The notes under the pieces are model-generated. The model had not been told where the DNA came from. It made no database searches and saw only the letters and a list, made by a program, of their open reading frames with translations. Positions 1 to 38,879 of a stretch of DNA of 64,000 nt are shown here, piece by piece (position 1 is the first letter of the stretch; each line of letters begins with the position of its first letter). A program made the translations under genes and the position numbers. The DNA comes from Ianthella basta (Eukaryota; Porifera; Demospongiae; Verongiida; Ianthellidae). Location: assembly GCA_964019415.1 (NCBI GenBank), contig OZ025882.1, forward strand, positions 3,454,427-3,518,426, in the 5' to 3' direction.

Positions 1-3000
1 TACATACTGTCACTATAGCAACAAAACAGGGTTGACGCCCTCTTTGGCAAGTCCATTTCTCATGAACACACTAATCATACAGGGACATACACATGTAGGG
101 TTGTAGCCACCAGATTTGCAGTGGTCAGGGTAGACACAAAAGGGGGGGGGAGGGGGGGCTGGCAGCATGCCCCCAGAAAGATTTAGGGATTTAGGCCTCT
201 TGTGATCATGTACTGTAGGATGATATTATGGCAATAACTGAGAGCAATGTAAATTGTCTATGATCAAGTACGTACTTGAATGCTATTGATCTATAAAAGA
301 GTGTATTCGTCACAGAGGTGTGAATACAAATGCCCATAGCACTTCACAGAAATGCATCTCCATCATACGCAGTTATTGCATGAGCCGCTTAAATCATCAC
401 AATAACTGTTCATACAAACTACACAGGGAAGAAGTGTGCTGCTAGACTAGGCCTTATCAAGTCTGTCACACACACACTGGTGGTAGCGTAGGAGCATGAA
501 GATGGCCCAGCCTTGCTGGAGACATTGCGTTCCTCCACACATACGTAAGACATGAGTGATGGAGGGTGCCAAAGTGACACTTTTACAACTTACTCACTGC
601 CATGCATAGCACCATGTAGAGCAATACGTATGACAACATATGACGTCATGCAGCAGTAGCTGTCATTGTTATAGAATTGCTCATAAGAAAAATGTGCTTT
701 AACATAACATACATACTGTCCCATGAGGAGTGCTTTAACTATGACAGTTTAAGAGTAAGTAGTGCTCTAAGCACTTGATCTGATCTCCTATGAAGCCATT
801 ATCTTCTAATGCTAACCATGTAGCTAGCCAGCTACTGGAAAGGAATGGTAAATTTCCAGAGCAGCTAAGGAAAAGAGAGGTTGGTTGAAACAGGACTAAC
901 TAGACCAGTGGCTACAGTACTGAGTCATGGCACAAGTTGCAACCCATAACGTGTGGTAGTGGTCATACAGTACACACTACAACAGCCCATTGTACATACA
1001 CATATACTGTACATGGCACAACAAAACTTAGGTACTGATTGCCAAGCTGCCAAGCAGGGTATCCAATGGTGATTGTATCACCTCGATGTGTAATACCATG
1101 TGTGCATGTACGTATGTGTACTACGTAGACTGAATTTCTAAGAATGAGACAAAGGGCACTATGGTATCAGTGCTTAATGAAAGCCTTTTTAGAAAAAGGC
1201 ATTATTCTTTCAAAACAGTGACTGTGAAAATGCTAAATGTCCATGATCACATCTGGTTAAGTAATAGTCAATGTAAATTGCTACTTCCTGTGTGCTTGCT
1301 GCTCCCCCCGCAGTACACAGTCGGCTTCTCTAGCATGTTTACCAAACTTGTATAGTTTGCTTGTGTGCCTTATTTGTAGCGTGAGAGTGGAGTTACGCTT
1401 CATTTTCAGTACGTTTCTGACTTTCTCCTACAGTACATATATACCATAATACAGTGGCAAGCTCTTCAAAGGCTCATGATTTCATTGCCATGCTGTAATA
1501 ATGTAATTGGTTATGGTAACACTTCCCATATTTGGATGCAAAGAAACTGTAGTGGCTAGTATAATTAGTATACCATCTACCACAGTTTACACAATATATT
1601 GTCCTACGGTTACCACAGCAAAGGGGTATGTACCAACATCAACTGACTGTTAGGTGTCTGGAAGAATTCAGCAAATGTCTGAAGGGAGCATGTCTCCTTT
1701 ATGAAGGTGTTATATATGTACATTACGTATGTTATTATGTAGTCAGCTAGTCTCGCGGTCCGGCTACGGGCGACTAGTACTCAACTAGGTCTAGTAATCT
1801 CATGTAGAAGCTGGCTACATACACTCGAGACTATGGTTTTCATACACTGCTACATTCAACGCTAGTCCTCTTCGTATCTTATTTTCATGCGTACGTATAA
1901 CATGATGATACAAATAATTAACAGTATAGCAATTATATCATACAAGTCAACGTACAGTAACTGAATACTAATCCAATCAACACTACACTACATGGGAGCA
2001 CAATAATGAATAGGCCAATGCAGTAGCTATACTTGTACAAATAATTGTAATGATTGTCGAGTAGATTGCATTGTTCAAAGGTGGTCTTTAGATTAGAATT
2101 GCAAACAATCTATAACATACTGTATGTGGTACACTTTGCATGCATGTGAACTCTATACTGAACATAGCTCATACATAAATGTTCATGCCAATAATATTTG
2201 TGAATGTGGACCATTTGCGAGAATTGCAAACTTCATTGATCGTGAAAATTAGAAGTACGTATACCGTATGTCAGTGCATGTCCTCTGTTATGCGCATATT
2301 TTATTGTTGGCCTTTTACCATCACTCTGGCACTACACAGAAGTACCAGAAGTTCTTCCTAGCTTTCAATAATTTAGCCACTTAATTCCAGTCAGTGTGAC
2401 AGAAGAAAATGAACACCATCGACAGTAGGAAAATCAATAATTAATATGCATGTGTCTAACAAACACACCATAAGCAGTATATCCATCCCATCTCAATTGT
2501 GCAACAGTCAATGAAAGCTGCAACATACTCTTTTCAATGGTTCCCACCAGTACCTGCTTAACATGATGCTTTCTCTTTGCACACTGTATGCAGATTGAAA
2601 GCTCAACAATGTGCCAACTGTTCAGAATGCTCATTGGCTACCCTTCACTATGTACTGACAGGTTGCTTGCATTTAATATACATATGCTGGTATAGTGAGT
2701 TGCTTGCTGTATGCACTAAGTGCCCTAGCAGAAACCCTGTGGCAACAACAACAACATACGTAGGCTACTGCTAGTAGGCCCTCCAAATGCCACATTTATC
2801 ACAACATGCCCAGGGCAGGTCTGAAGCGCATGTGATCCCACAGCCTAGTCAGATCAGGACACATGGCCATCAAAGAAGCATGTCCAAACAGTAACTAGAA
2901 AAGGACTGTCCTACATAGTAGATGAGTGATATTCTGAAATCATACAAGTCTGCTGAATAGAACAATGACACGTTTACAGGTGACCATGTAGCTGAAACCT

Positions 3001-3317
3001 GCCAACCTCCCTCTGCAGTATGCACCGACATTCCATCATCATGCAAGTCTGCAAACAGAAACCAGCTGTGGCCACAACTCTGATAGGCACTGCCATAGCC
3101 AGCAACATAGACAAGTGCCAAAGAGTGAGCAACACACGCACTTCTGGCAGCAGCACAGCTACTGCAGAAGCACTCCTGACTTCATGCAGACAGTGCTGCA
3201 ACATGATGCTATGAAAATGGCTATTGTGCTGTACTCCAGATACATGTACCATAGACCCTTGCATCTATAAAATTATTATACTTTAGTTCGTTTGTATGTT
3301 GCTGTTTGTATGTTGCT
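1..3317. other. gene-poor stretch
   Basis: I see no supported gene on either strand. Open frames are short, low in complexity and lack matching splice sites. There is a G-rich run at about 139-160 and many short palindromic words such as tacgta. If the minus-strand LIM gene (first coding exon 6466-7128) has its later exons in this direction, they could be here or beyond the left edge, but I could not identify the missing half of its second LIM domain. Confidence 0.5.
1748..1833. repeat. short foldback element, tagtct...agacta ends
   Basis: An 86-bp unit begins tagtctcgcggtccggctac and ends with ctggctacatacactcgaga then cta, so its ends are imperfect inverted repeats. The terminal word tagtctcg and the internal 'ggctac/gtagcc' word match the larger element at 3327-3860, so this looks like a small or internally deleted relative. 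No convincing target duplication is visible. Confidence 0.5.
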
Positions 3318-3870
3318 GTTTGTATGTAGTCTCGCGTAGCCAGACCGCTTTCCAGGGGAAAGGGTCTGGTACATTGCCTATGCGCTGCTTGTGCAGAGAC
3401 CCATCGGAACTAGGGGGTGATAATTGCATCCTACGCCCACGCGTTACCAGGCAACCGCCCGCCCACAACTACCTGTGTTGCACACAATGAAGGCCATGAT
3501 TCACTCGGCGCTGAGTTTTTAGCCTTCGCAGTTCGAGCGATTTCGCTAGGCAAAGCCTTTTCGTAGCAGCCTGCTACACGCTGATCGAGTCATGGCAATG
3601 AAGGCCTAGAGAAATCGCTCGAACTACGAAGGCTAAAAACTCAGCGCCGAGTGAATCATGGCCTTCATTGTGTGCAACACCGGTAGTTGTGGGCGGGTGG
3701 TTGCCTGGTAATGTGTGGGTGTAGGATGCAATTATCACCCCCTAGTTCCGAGGGGTCTCTGCACAAGCAGCGCATAGGCAATGTACCAGACCCTTCTCCC
3801 TGACCGATGACATAATAATAAAAAAATGGAGGGGAGAAGCGGTCTGGCTACATGAGACTAGTTTGTATGT
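3318..3870. mobile_element. foldback (MITE-like) transposon with direct repeats
   Basis: The element runs from about 3327 to 3860 and consists of two long inverted arms of roughly 190-240 bp round a small centre near 3590. The ends read tagtctcgcgtagccagacc on the left, and on the right ggtctggctacatgagacta. It is flanked by gtttgtatg(t) at 3318-3327 and again at 3861-3870, a 9-10 bp target-site duplication, and the flanking DNA is itself a 14-bp tandem repeat (gtttgtatgttgct). The right arm carries an extra piece around 3797-3836. It has no coding capacity, so it must be mobilised by another element's transposase, if at all. Same terminal hexamer as the element at 38426-38869. Confidence 0.85.
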
Positions 3871-5260
3871 TGCTGTTTGTTCGCAATTCAAACAAAAACT
3901 ACTGTGCAGGGCACTACCAAACTCCCAAGAATTGTGAAGTACTGAGTAGGTGTCCTCCATGGGTTGAAATCACTCGTCTTGCCATTTTTGGGAGGATAAC
4001 CTTCGATTTCCGGTTATCCTTTATGGCCAACAGCCATTTTTAATTACTGTTCACTAGGACTTCCGGTTATTGGTTGCTTTGATTTGCTGTCATCCTACTA
4101 TAGGTAATCAATTATCTATGGTCCAACGATCGAATTTAAACTCACTGATGTTGTAGCAGCTACTCTCCATTGCTACCAGTACAGATACTTTAAACTGGCT
4201 AGGACTGACTCGCTGGCATGCAACTCGCAGTAGCAGGAAGCCTGTCTAAGGTGGGCACACTGCTGGTATCCAGATAAGAGTCTGTAGACCCTCACATATC
4301 CAGATAAGAGTATCTCATACAACGGAAGGTGTGGGATACAAGGATCCACTGAACTAAATTGTTAATAAGGAGTTGGTACAGGTCCCTCCAACCAATCCAA
4401 TACCATGTGGCACTCCCACAACTGCAGCCACTACAAAAGTGTGTGTATGGCAGTAACTCTGAATAGCATATATACCTCCCATTTGTCACACACAAAGCAA
4501 CAATTGCTAAGAAGCAAACAATTACAGCGATACACTGTCATTGTGTGTCACGTACATATGTAGTTAGAGCAGAACCAAACTAAATAGGGTAACTTGAGGT
4601 CCCATCCACCTGGCTTCAGCTTGTAGACCCCAGTCTTCATAAGGCTTGGGCACATGTGCACAGTGGGACAGCCCACACTAACAACATGATCTGCCTGATA
4701 AGAATTGGGGGAGGGACCTACAGAGTGTGTGGACCTGTTTAAGTGGCCTATTATGTGTAGTACTGTAAGTGATATGCAATGACACCAGTGACCTTGATAA
4801 TTTTAGATGATCAACTGGAGGGAAAACCCAAGGTACTATGCCTATCAGAGAGCAGCATGGGGGCAACCATATATGGTATTGTGACTCAGCATACACACAG
4901 GAAGTGATCTAATCACCCACATATGGCCCTAGTCCATTGGCACATGCTGTCCTATCCATATAGGCAACGTCCACAGAGAAAGGAATGCAGGGCAATCACA
5001 GAAGTGGGTATGTGCTTGACAGCTTGCCCAATATGTACTAAACATAGTAACATTACCACAAAGGGCAAAACTGCAAGCTAGGTATGAATTCAGAGTAGAT
5101 ACAAAGACAAGTGCACCACCATGAATTTCTTGCTCCATACTTCTCTTACCATGCAACCTGGCAGGCACACTGGGCTGGCCATAACATGTTCTATTTGAGG
5201 GGTCACTGACAAGGTAACACCAACACCCCTATCAGTGATGAACTACTCCAACACTCCCAC
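3871..5260. other. no gene seen
   Basis: No exon could be supported. A small hairpin (ggataacc / ggttatcc) lies at about 3992-4017. The rest is unique-looking AT-moderate sequence with short frames only. Confidence 0.45.
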
Positions 5261-5384
5261 ACTCCTACACTCCCATGTATATACACACCCCTCTATACTC
5301 TTATAATTATACACTCCTACACTCCCATGTATATATACTCCCCCTATACTCCTATAATTATACACTCCTACACTCCCATGCCCT
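5261..5384. repeat. 52-bp tandem repeat, about 2.4 copies
   Basis: Units start actcctacactcccatgtat at 5261, 5313 and (partial) 5363. The two full units differ by a few substitutions and small length changes. Each contains an internal 'ataattatac' segment. Confidence 0.8.
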
Positions 5385-5530
5385 TAAACCACCACTCTCT
5401 TACACTCCTATGCACCATCCAGTCTGACCTGCACATGCACAGATAGGCCATCCAAGGCTTGCCCAAAGGAGGGCCCACAGCTTGTGATGTACAATGAACA
5501 TCCAGGGGTCATAGCCACCTTGATGATTAA

Positions 5531-5832
5531 CGTATAGAGGGGAAATTTTGTGAGGTTTAATGTTCACAATTTTCGTGATTTGACCAAATTCACAAAATTT
5601 CCTTCACGAAATTTTCTCCCATATCACTATAATTATATGCAACATCACAATAAGATGGCCGCCACATTTAAGTGCTATGTTACTATTCTGTGCCCGAATA
5701 TATTCTTCAGCTAAGTAGTTGGTCTGCCAAGGAGTTCTGTTGGAGACTGGAAATCGCGAAATTAAAACTGCAAAATGTTTGGTTTTGAACATAATCACGA
5801 AAATTTCTTCCATGAAAGTTTCCTGCTATATC
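5531..5832. mobile_element. degenerate MITE-like element
   Basis: The left end cgtatagaggggaaatttt is an imperfect inverted match to the right end aaagtttcctgctatatcg. Inside are repeated words of the type 'tttcgtga' and 'cacgaaa' in both orientations, giving further partial inverted repeats (for example 5596-5625). The arrangement is typical of short non-autonomous inverted-repeat elements. No target duplication was recognised. Confidence 0.5.
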
Positions 5833-6465
5833 GGTAAAACTATTCTAGTAACACCATCAGAACCTGTCCTTATCAGTGACTCAAGTAGCAGGATAAGACA
5901 TAACCATTACTCTTCTGGGGGTCCTAGACTGATGTCATAAAGTAGGCAGTTATCAAAACTGTCAACACAATCCTGGAACTATTGTGGTGATTGGTACTCA
6001 CAAATAGTAACACAAACACAGCCACAGTCAGCCACAGGCTAACCATAGATACCCTATGGGCTAACCAAGAGTCCAACCCTTGCCATTTACGGCCACATGA
6101 GGGAAAGAAGGAACCCTTAAGGATGTTGGACAACAAGGCTCACTATATATGTACCCTTATTGCCTACAAGATGGCTTCCATTGCTCTATGATGAGGATAG
6201 GTGCTCCAGTGGTCCAACTATGGCCAGCATACAGACAATGCTGTATCAAATACCAGCTGCCCTTTATCAAAGGTGTGTGCTAATCATTAAACTTAATTGA
6301 AAACTGAGGGAGAGTGATTGATGTCAAGGCCACCTCACACTGCTTGAGTTACACAGCCACATGATTCCTCATTAACAGACATGCCAATACATAGGCACAC
6401 TCTACAACCCAGGCTGTACACACAGTATTGCCCTGCCTTGGATGTACGTAGTCACAAACACTCAC
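5833..6465. other. sequence downstream of LIM exon 1, no exon seen
   Basis: On the minus strand this follows the splice donor of the LIM exon, so it is the beginning of that gene's first intron. I found no continuation of the LIM domain here. Confidence 0.5.
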
Positions 6466-7128
6466 CTTGTTGCATCTGACACACTTGAGACAGTCCTCAT
6501 GGAAGTCCTGGTCAAGGACCTTCATATGTGACTCTGTGATCTTGTCTTTGCAGCTCCAGCAGGTGGGCGAACACGCCATGCACAGAGGGGAGCCGTTCAG
6601 CACCAGCATCTGCTGCCCTGTCAGCTCAACCACATTTCTGCACTGTGCACACCTGAAGCATGAAGTGTGGTATAAGTTGTCTTCAAACTGTATCGCAGTG
6701 TTGTCCTCAATCATCTGGCTGCACCGAGAGCATCGTACGCTTGGCTCAGTGTCAAAAGCATCCTCCCTCTTGTTGCTGTCCGCGGGATGTTCCTCTTCCC
6801 CTCCACGCGAAAGAGGAGAGAGTGGGGATTCGAAACTAGGGGAGATGGGTGGTGTCCGGTCGCCGGCGGACACGACTTCGCCGTTGGCTAGAGACACCGA
6901 GTTGGAGGAGTCGCTCCCCACTCTGTCTCTATTGCCCAAGCTTATCAACGTGTGTTTGTGCCTCATAGAGAAGTCCCGTGGCATCAGCCCAGCGTCTTTC
7001 CTCCTGGCGTTCATGCGTGCTGACTTAGTACGTTTGACTTTGGAGTAGGCCCTGTTCCTCCGACCGTTCTCCCCGGGGACCATATCTTTGGTCCTAAACA
7101 GAATGACCTGCTCTTCTGATCCTTCCAT
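6466..7128 (-). CDS. LIM-domain protein, first coding exon (partial gene)
   Basis: A 221-codon exon begins with ATG at 7128 and ends at a clean donor (AAG|gtgagt, donor at 6465, phase 0). Residues 1-130 are basic then Ser/Pro-rich and look disordered. A complete LIM zinc finger follows, with ligands C133, C136, H154, C157, C160, C163, C183 and C186, and then the first half of a second: C190, C193, H210, C213, C216, C219. The second finger must be finished by a later exon that I could not locate. The two fingers are only three residues apart, with the spacing LVLNGSPLC..CSPTCWSC, which is reminiscent of the paired LIM domains of Rga-type LIM-RhoGAPs; this is a family resemblance from memory, not proof. 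No homeodomain, PET or kinase region is visible. It is head-to-head with DPH7, 112 bp between start codons. Confidence 0.85.
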
Positions 7129-7240
7129 GCTACCGTACAGTGCTGCAGCTATCTGCCTCGGGTGTCGTACAAGCTGAACCCAATGAATAGAAGACTAAAT
7201 ATCCGGAAATGAGAGCTCTCCAATCTTACGACATAACAAA
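7129..7240. promoter_or_regulatory. shared divergent promoter, LIM gene / DPH7
   Basis: Only 112 bp separate the two divergent start codons, so the core promoters and 5' UTRs of both genes must lie here or overlap the coding exons. There is no evident TATA box, as expected for housekeeping-type bidirectional promoters. The DPH7 start sits in the word aaaatggctg, which resembles the YY1 consensus; functional use of that is inference. Confidence 0.7.
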
Positions 7241-34285
<27,045 letters not shown>

Positions 34286-34401
34286 CACTGTCACATCTGT
34301 CACACAACTGGTGATACGTACATTGCTGAGTTTAATGAAAAGTGATGTCATGTTAAAATAATTCATTGACATGAAACCACAAGAATGCAGATACGTGCTT
34401 G

Positions 34402-34410
34402 TATATAAAA
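34402..34410 (+). promoter_or_regulatory. TATA box of the first CUB gene
   Basis: The word tatataaaa lies 98 bp upstream of the ATG at 34508, which would put the transcription start near 34432 and give a leader of about 75 bases. It lies 117 bp after the DPH7 stop codon, so the two genes are packed closely. A TATA promoter fits a regulated, tissue-specific secreted protein rather than a housekeeping gene. Confidence 0.7.
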
Positions 34411-34507
34411 CAGGGGTACCCGACGCAGCTGAAGCAACTAAAGTCCCATCCTATAGCTAGCTACAGAGTGAAGTGAATTTGTAGCTGTAACTTTGAAAGA
34501 AAATACC

Positions 34508-36793
34508 ATGTATTCGCGTGTGTGCCTCAGAGTACTACTAGTGGCCCTTGGACTGCATTGTGCGTGTGTATCAGCAGGCGTGCTGCGACGTACCACACAA
34601 CTGGAAGCAGACAAACAAGCTAACCCAGTTGCACCAAGACATCACAGGAGCACTGAGATGGAGACTACCCTGCCAGGTTCAAGTGAAGCAACTACACAGA
34701 AGAGCACAAGCTCTGCTACCCCAGGGACAGAGTCAAGCTCAGGACAGAATGGAGCGCAGTCGCAGCAGCCAGCGAGCGAGAGCAGCACACAAGCACCCAC
34801 AGCAGCTTATAATTACACATGCCCCAAACCATGGAGTGGACATCAATGGTGAGCTAGCTTTTAATATACAGGGTGCCTGGTAATGGAAGACTAGAGTGTA
34901 CTCAATGCCAGAATCCCAAAGCAATATTTTCACTTTGTGTGTGCCAATTAGTTCTAGATCGGATGGTTGTGCATACAATTACAGCATTGTTTGTGAATTG
35001 ACACAGGATGGGGAACTGCATGAAGACCTATGACATAGTCAATGTGACAACCAGACGGACAGTCTGCAAGGATGTCCCAGTGGAAGAAGAAAGATGCACC
35101 TTTCAGTTGTCACCTGCCTGTGTCGCTGATTTCTCACAATGTTTCCTCTGGTGAGTGCATCATGCATGTGGAACAAGTAGCTTGGCATACAGTGCCACTC
35201 AGTGTAACTAATTGTACACTGTGTAAATCTAATTAATAATTCAGTGAGGGAGAAAGGAGAGAAAGGGGGTGAGAGAGTGTGTGGAGACAGAAAGAGACCA
35301 ACTTTTCACTGTATAGCTGTAAAATGGTTGTGTATGCGTGCCTCCAGCAGAGTCACAGCCACACTCCCTATTATTTGTATCACCTGTAGTTACAAAGTCA
35401 TTACGGGGAAGCGTAAAGTTTGTGTGGAAGAAAATAACGTGGTGCCAGAGCTAGTTACAAGAGACAGAGTGCACCTGAATGAACATCTAGGCTTTATCAA
35501 TCCAGTCTCTGGCGGCCAGGAGCACTATTCACGTAGCAGTGAGATTGTCTGGCAGCTGGAAGCAATGGAGGGACACAGCGTGTACCTAGAACTTACACAC
35601 ATAGACTTACACAATGAGGATGGCAAGTGCAGTGACTACATTGAGGTCAGGTTCAACCCCTGCACCCCACCCATAAAGATTTGTGACAACAGAGCAAAGA
35701 CTTACACGTGGGCTACTTCCCAGAGTAAAGTGCAGGTCCGCTTTGTCTCAGATCACTCACAACACAACAATGGTGATGGGTTCAGAGGAGCGTACTACTA
35801 CTATCCCGTCAACACAAGCAGTGAGTCAGAGTATTCTTCACCATGCTTACAGTACACAGTGCATGTGGTCAGTGCTTATTCTCACTATAGGTCTATAGGC
35901 ATAGGTCACTATGGGTGACTGTAGGCACTGTAGGCACTATAGGTCTCTATACAGTAGGTCGCTATAGATCGTGAGCAATGGCATAGCAGATTAATCAACA
36001 ACTGATTGCACGACGTTTCGGCCATGAGAGCCTTATTTAGCTGTGTACAAAGCTGTTTTATATGCAGCTGACAAAGGCCTTCATGGCTGAAATGTCCTGC
36101 GGTCATTTGTTGATTAATCTGCTACGTATGTCATTGCTCATGCTCTATTCATCTATGTTGAACCATGTAGCAACGAGCCTCATTACTAATTCTCACTCTA
36201 GCACATTCACTTGGCCTCTCTTCTATCCTCAGTAGACCCATTTGAGGATGCCCAGAGGAGGCTGAGAGAAACAACGAGTTTAACGCCAATCATCACTGCA
36301 CGAAGCACTGCAAAGAGCAGGAGAAGGCGGGAGGTCTTGAAGCAGCTCTACGCCAGTGGTATGCTAGCTGAGACCAGGGCAAGCAGCACAGAAGTCATCC
36401 ATCACAATAGATCACAGAAAGCCAAGTCACTCCCCTTGGTAAGTGCTCATATTATCCTACAGCTGTACTGTATCACTCCCTCAGGGCATGTGCATGTGCA
36501 GAATGCATGGTCACCATTCTTACATCATTTGTCAACTATTGCATAAAAATTGGTCACAATGTGTAGGTGCCCAGCTGGTGCATGTGCTTAGAATGCACCA
36601 AAATTGCATACTGCACATTTTGGCATGCCAGTTACAGTGTCCACTTCTGCTCACTCTTGCTCTGCAGACAAAACGGCGGCTGCTCTGCATAGGTGACATT
36701 CTTGTCTCAGGAAAGGCTACCAAGTATGTCAGTGACGCACAATGCCAACAGCTGGCCAAAGTCTTTAACACAGAAGGTTTCTACTCACCCTGA
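34508..36793 (+). CDS. secreted CUB-domain protein with Cys-rich module, paralog 1
   Basis: Five exons: 34508-34848, 35007-35150, 35390-35820, 36233-36438 and 36668-36793 (TGA), phases 2, 2, 1, 0, giving 415 aa. Residues 1-23 are a signal peptide (hydrophobic LRVLLVALGLHCACVSA). About 30-105 is a Ser/Thr/Gln-rich, mucin-like linker. A cysteine-rich module follows (105-178), starting C-P-K-P-W-S-G-H-Q-W with the first intron inside the last Trp codon. A CUB domain (about 190-302) shows VWQLEA, SVYLELTHIDLHN, CSDYIEV and a GFRGAYYYY C-terminal strand. The tail (303-415) is basic, with KSRRRREVLKQL and TKRRLLC, possible dibasic processing sites. It is probably extracellular; ligand and role are unknown. 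It shares architecture and its first two intron positions with the next gene. The ATG was chosen because it precedes the signal peptide. Confidence 0.9.
35970..36145. mobile_element. foldback element in the intron of the first CUB gene
   Basis: Inverted arms: gagcaatggcatagcagatt aatcaaca on the left, tgttgattaatctgctacgt atgtcattgctc on the right. The inner parts contain gacgtttcggccatgagagcc and ggccttcatggctgaaatgtc, partly complementary to each other. It lies wholly in intron 3 (35821-36232). Confidence 0.85.
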
Positions 36794-37621
36794 AGGAGCT
36801 CTGTGACATATGCACTTCATTTTATTTTAAGATCACTCTTTTTAAACTTTCATGTTATCCACTTGAAATAATATTTTATCTATGTTATTGATGTTCTGTA
36901 TATTTATGTTGATTGTTTGTTTTTATGGCACACTACACATTGTGGACGTACATGTAACATTCAAGCTGTATATAGTCACATATGCAACTTACTGTAAGAT
37001 ATACATTTGGCTTACAACTGAAGCCATGCTATGAATACAATGTGCCTGTTATCAGGCATGCAATTACCATTTCAATACCTGAAGGCATACTGTATATCTC
37101 GAAGTATATAATTATTATGCATACAGCAGCTAGTGTATGACTTGTATATATACTAGTCAAATGATCAGATACGTATATATACACATATGTGCAACTCTTC
37201 ACACAATGTCATTACGTACAGTACGTGTCTATAATATAATTACGATATTCAGAGCAAATTGCACTCTGCGAGAAGGCACTAGTTACACAGCTTTGTACAC
37301 ATGTGGAGAAGTGTGTTTTGCTCTATTGTGTGGTGAGCTCAAGGCATGACAGTAATTTCCTGCATCATTGACTCTACAGCTGAGTGAGCAATTGGTGGTA
37401 GGCATAGCACCCATTGAGTGGTTGGCAGGAATACTACACGAGTATGTGGTAAACTCACACCTGTGGTCTTAACAGAAGTACAACTAATTGAGTATGGCTG
37501 AAAATATAAAGCTATTCAAATCCCTGGACGATGCAAGCCAGTCCCATTCACCAATGGACAGTGCCGATCAGTTTGGCACTTACTGCACAAAGCCAGTACT
37601 TGGCACTCAGGGTTACATCTC

Positions 37622-37671
37622 AATGAATCAATGAATCAATCAGTCAATCAATCAATTAATCAATCAATCAG
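37622..37671. repeat. (AATC)n-like microsatellite
   Basis: Repeated aatcaatgaatcaatcagtc type words over about 50 bp. Confidence 0.9.
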
Positions 37672-38415
37672 GTAAATGGGAAGTATCTCCTGTAGGGAGG
37701 AGGTTGTCCTTACAATAACCATACCTGATATGACAAGTTTTGTTACAAAGTGTTACTATGTCATTGCATAAAATAATCATTACATATTACTAGGTTGCCC
37801 TCTTCCACTTCTTACTTCCATCTCAATCTCCCAACTAGCCTATCCAGTCCCATCTGTGCCTTCTCCAGCACCCCCTCTTGCTTCAGCTCCTCTCTAATCT
37901 TCACATTTCCCACCCTGTCCACCCTTCTCTATTCTGCTATCTGTCGCAACACATTCATTACTGTTGCCTGCACAGCTGACTATATTGGACTGAAGAATGC
38001 AGACTTCAACATACGTAGTGAAGATGGGAGTAATGAAGGTGGGAAGGAGAGGGGGCAGTGTTAGTGGAAATGAGTGACAAGAGTTGGAGTCAGTGGAGAG
38101 AATGACTACTTGAGGTTCATAATAAGTGGGGATGGAGGAGTAGGACTGTGAAGGAGGTGAGGGAGAGTTGATTGAACCAGTTTGGAAGCATGAGGAGTTA
38201 AGTAGTGCGATGAAGCTTAAGGTACGTATACTGTACAATGCCCTCGTAGTGGATGTAATGAAGTCAAACATGGGTGCAGAACAAGCCTCCGGAGTCAGTT
38301 GTACAAGACTGCATTAGGCAGACCTGAAGTGAAGGTTATGAGAGATGTTTGCATCTCATCCTGGGAGGGAGCAAGTTTGCACAATGGGCAAACCTCACCA
38401 CAGTACACTGTGTGT

Positions 38416-38879
38416 GTGCAGGACTTAGTCTAGCCGCTAGCCCCTACTTTGTCATCTCGCGCGGGGACGGAAGAAAGTAGGGTCTATCAGAATGTGTAAA
38501 TTCCACACCTCGCAATCAATGCGCTACTGGGCATTTATCAAGAATGTCGATTACAAACAACATCAACAAATAATACTCAGTAACGAGAGAAAGTGACTGC
38601 CAGAGGGTGGGAAACATCGTCGTGTAGGCTTTCCTCGACAATCATGGACTCCACAGCCTGCAGTGAACGAATTATTGTCTCGGATACAACTGCCGCCCTG
38701 TCTCTACTTTGGTCAATAAGCGCCGGTGTCTTCATACTTGCTGCTGTGATCTGAAGCAGCAGTGAATCTCATTGGTCAGTGTGAGGTGTGGAATTTAAAC
38801 ATTCTGCCATACCCTACTTTTCTTCTGCCCCCACGCACGATGACATCGTAGGGGCTAGCGGCTAGACTAGTGCAGGACT
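38416..38879. mobile_element. foldback transposon with 10-bp direct repeats
   Basis: A 444-bp element (38426-38869) has perfect 22-bp terminal inverted repeats, tagtctagccgctagcccct ac, extending as imperfect arms (cctacttt...; a pair gtgtaaattccacacctcgc and gaggtgtggaatttaaacat further in). It is flanked by exact 10-bp direct repeats gtgcaggact at 38416-38425 and 38870-38879. It has no coding capacity. Ends and target-duplication length match the element at 3327-3860, so both belong to one family. Confidence 0.93.

Noticed and set aside
6466..7128. LIM-homeobox gene
   Set aside because: The finger spacing differs and no homeodomain was found; the N-terminus is a long basic, Ser/Pro-rich region unlike Lhx proteins.
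37795..38271. Overlapping plus and minus frames between the CUB genes
   Set aside because: Low-complexity pyrimidine/purine-rich sequence read on both strands, with no motif or splice support.
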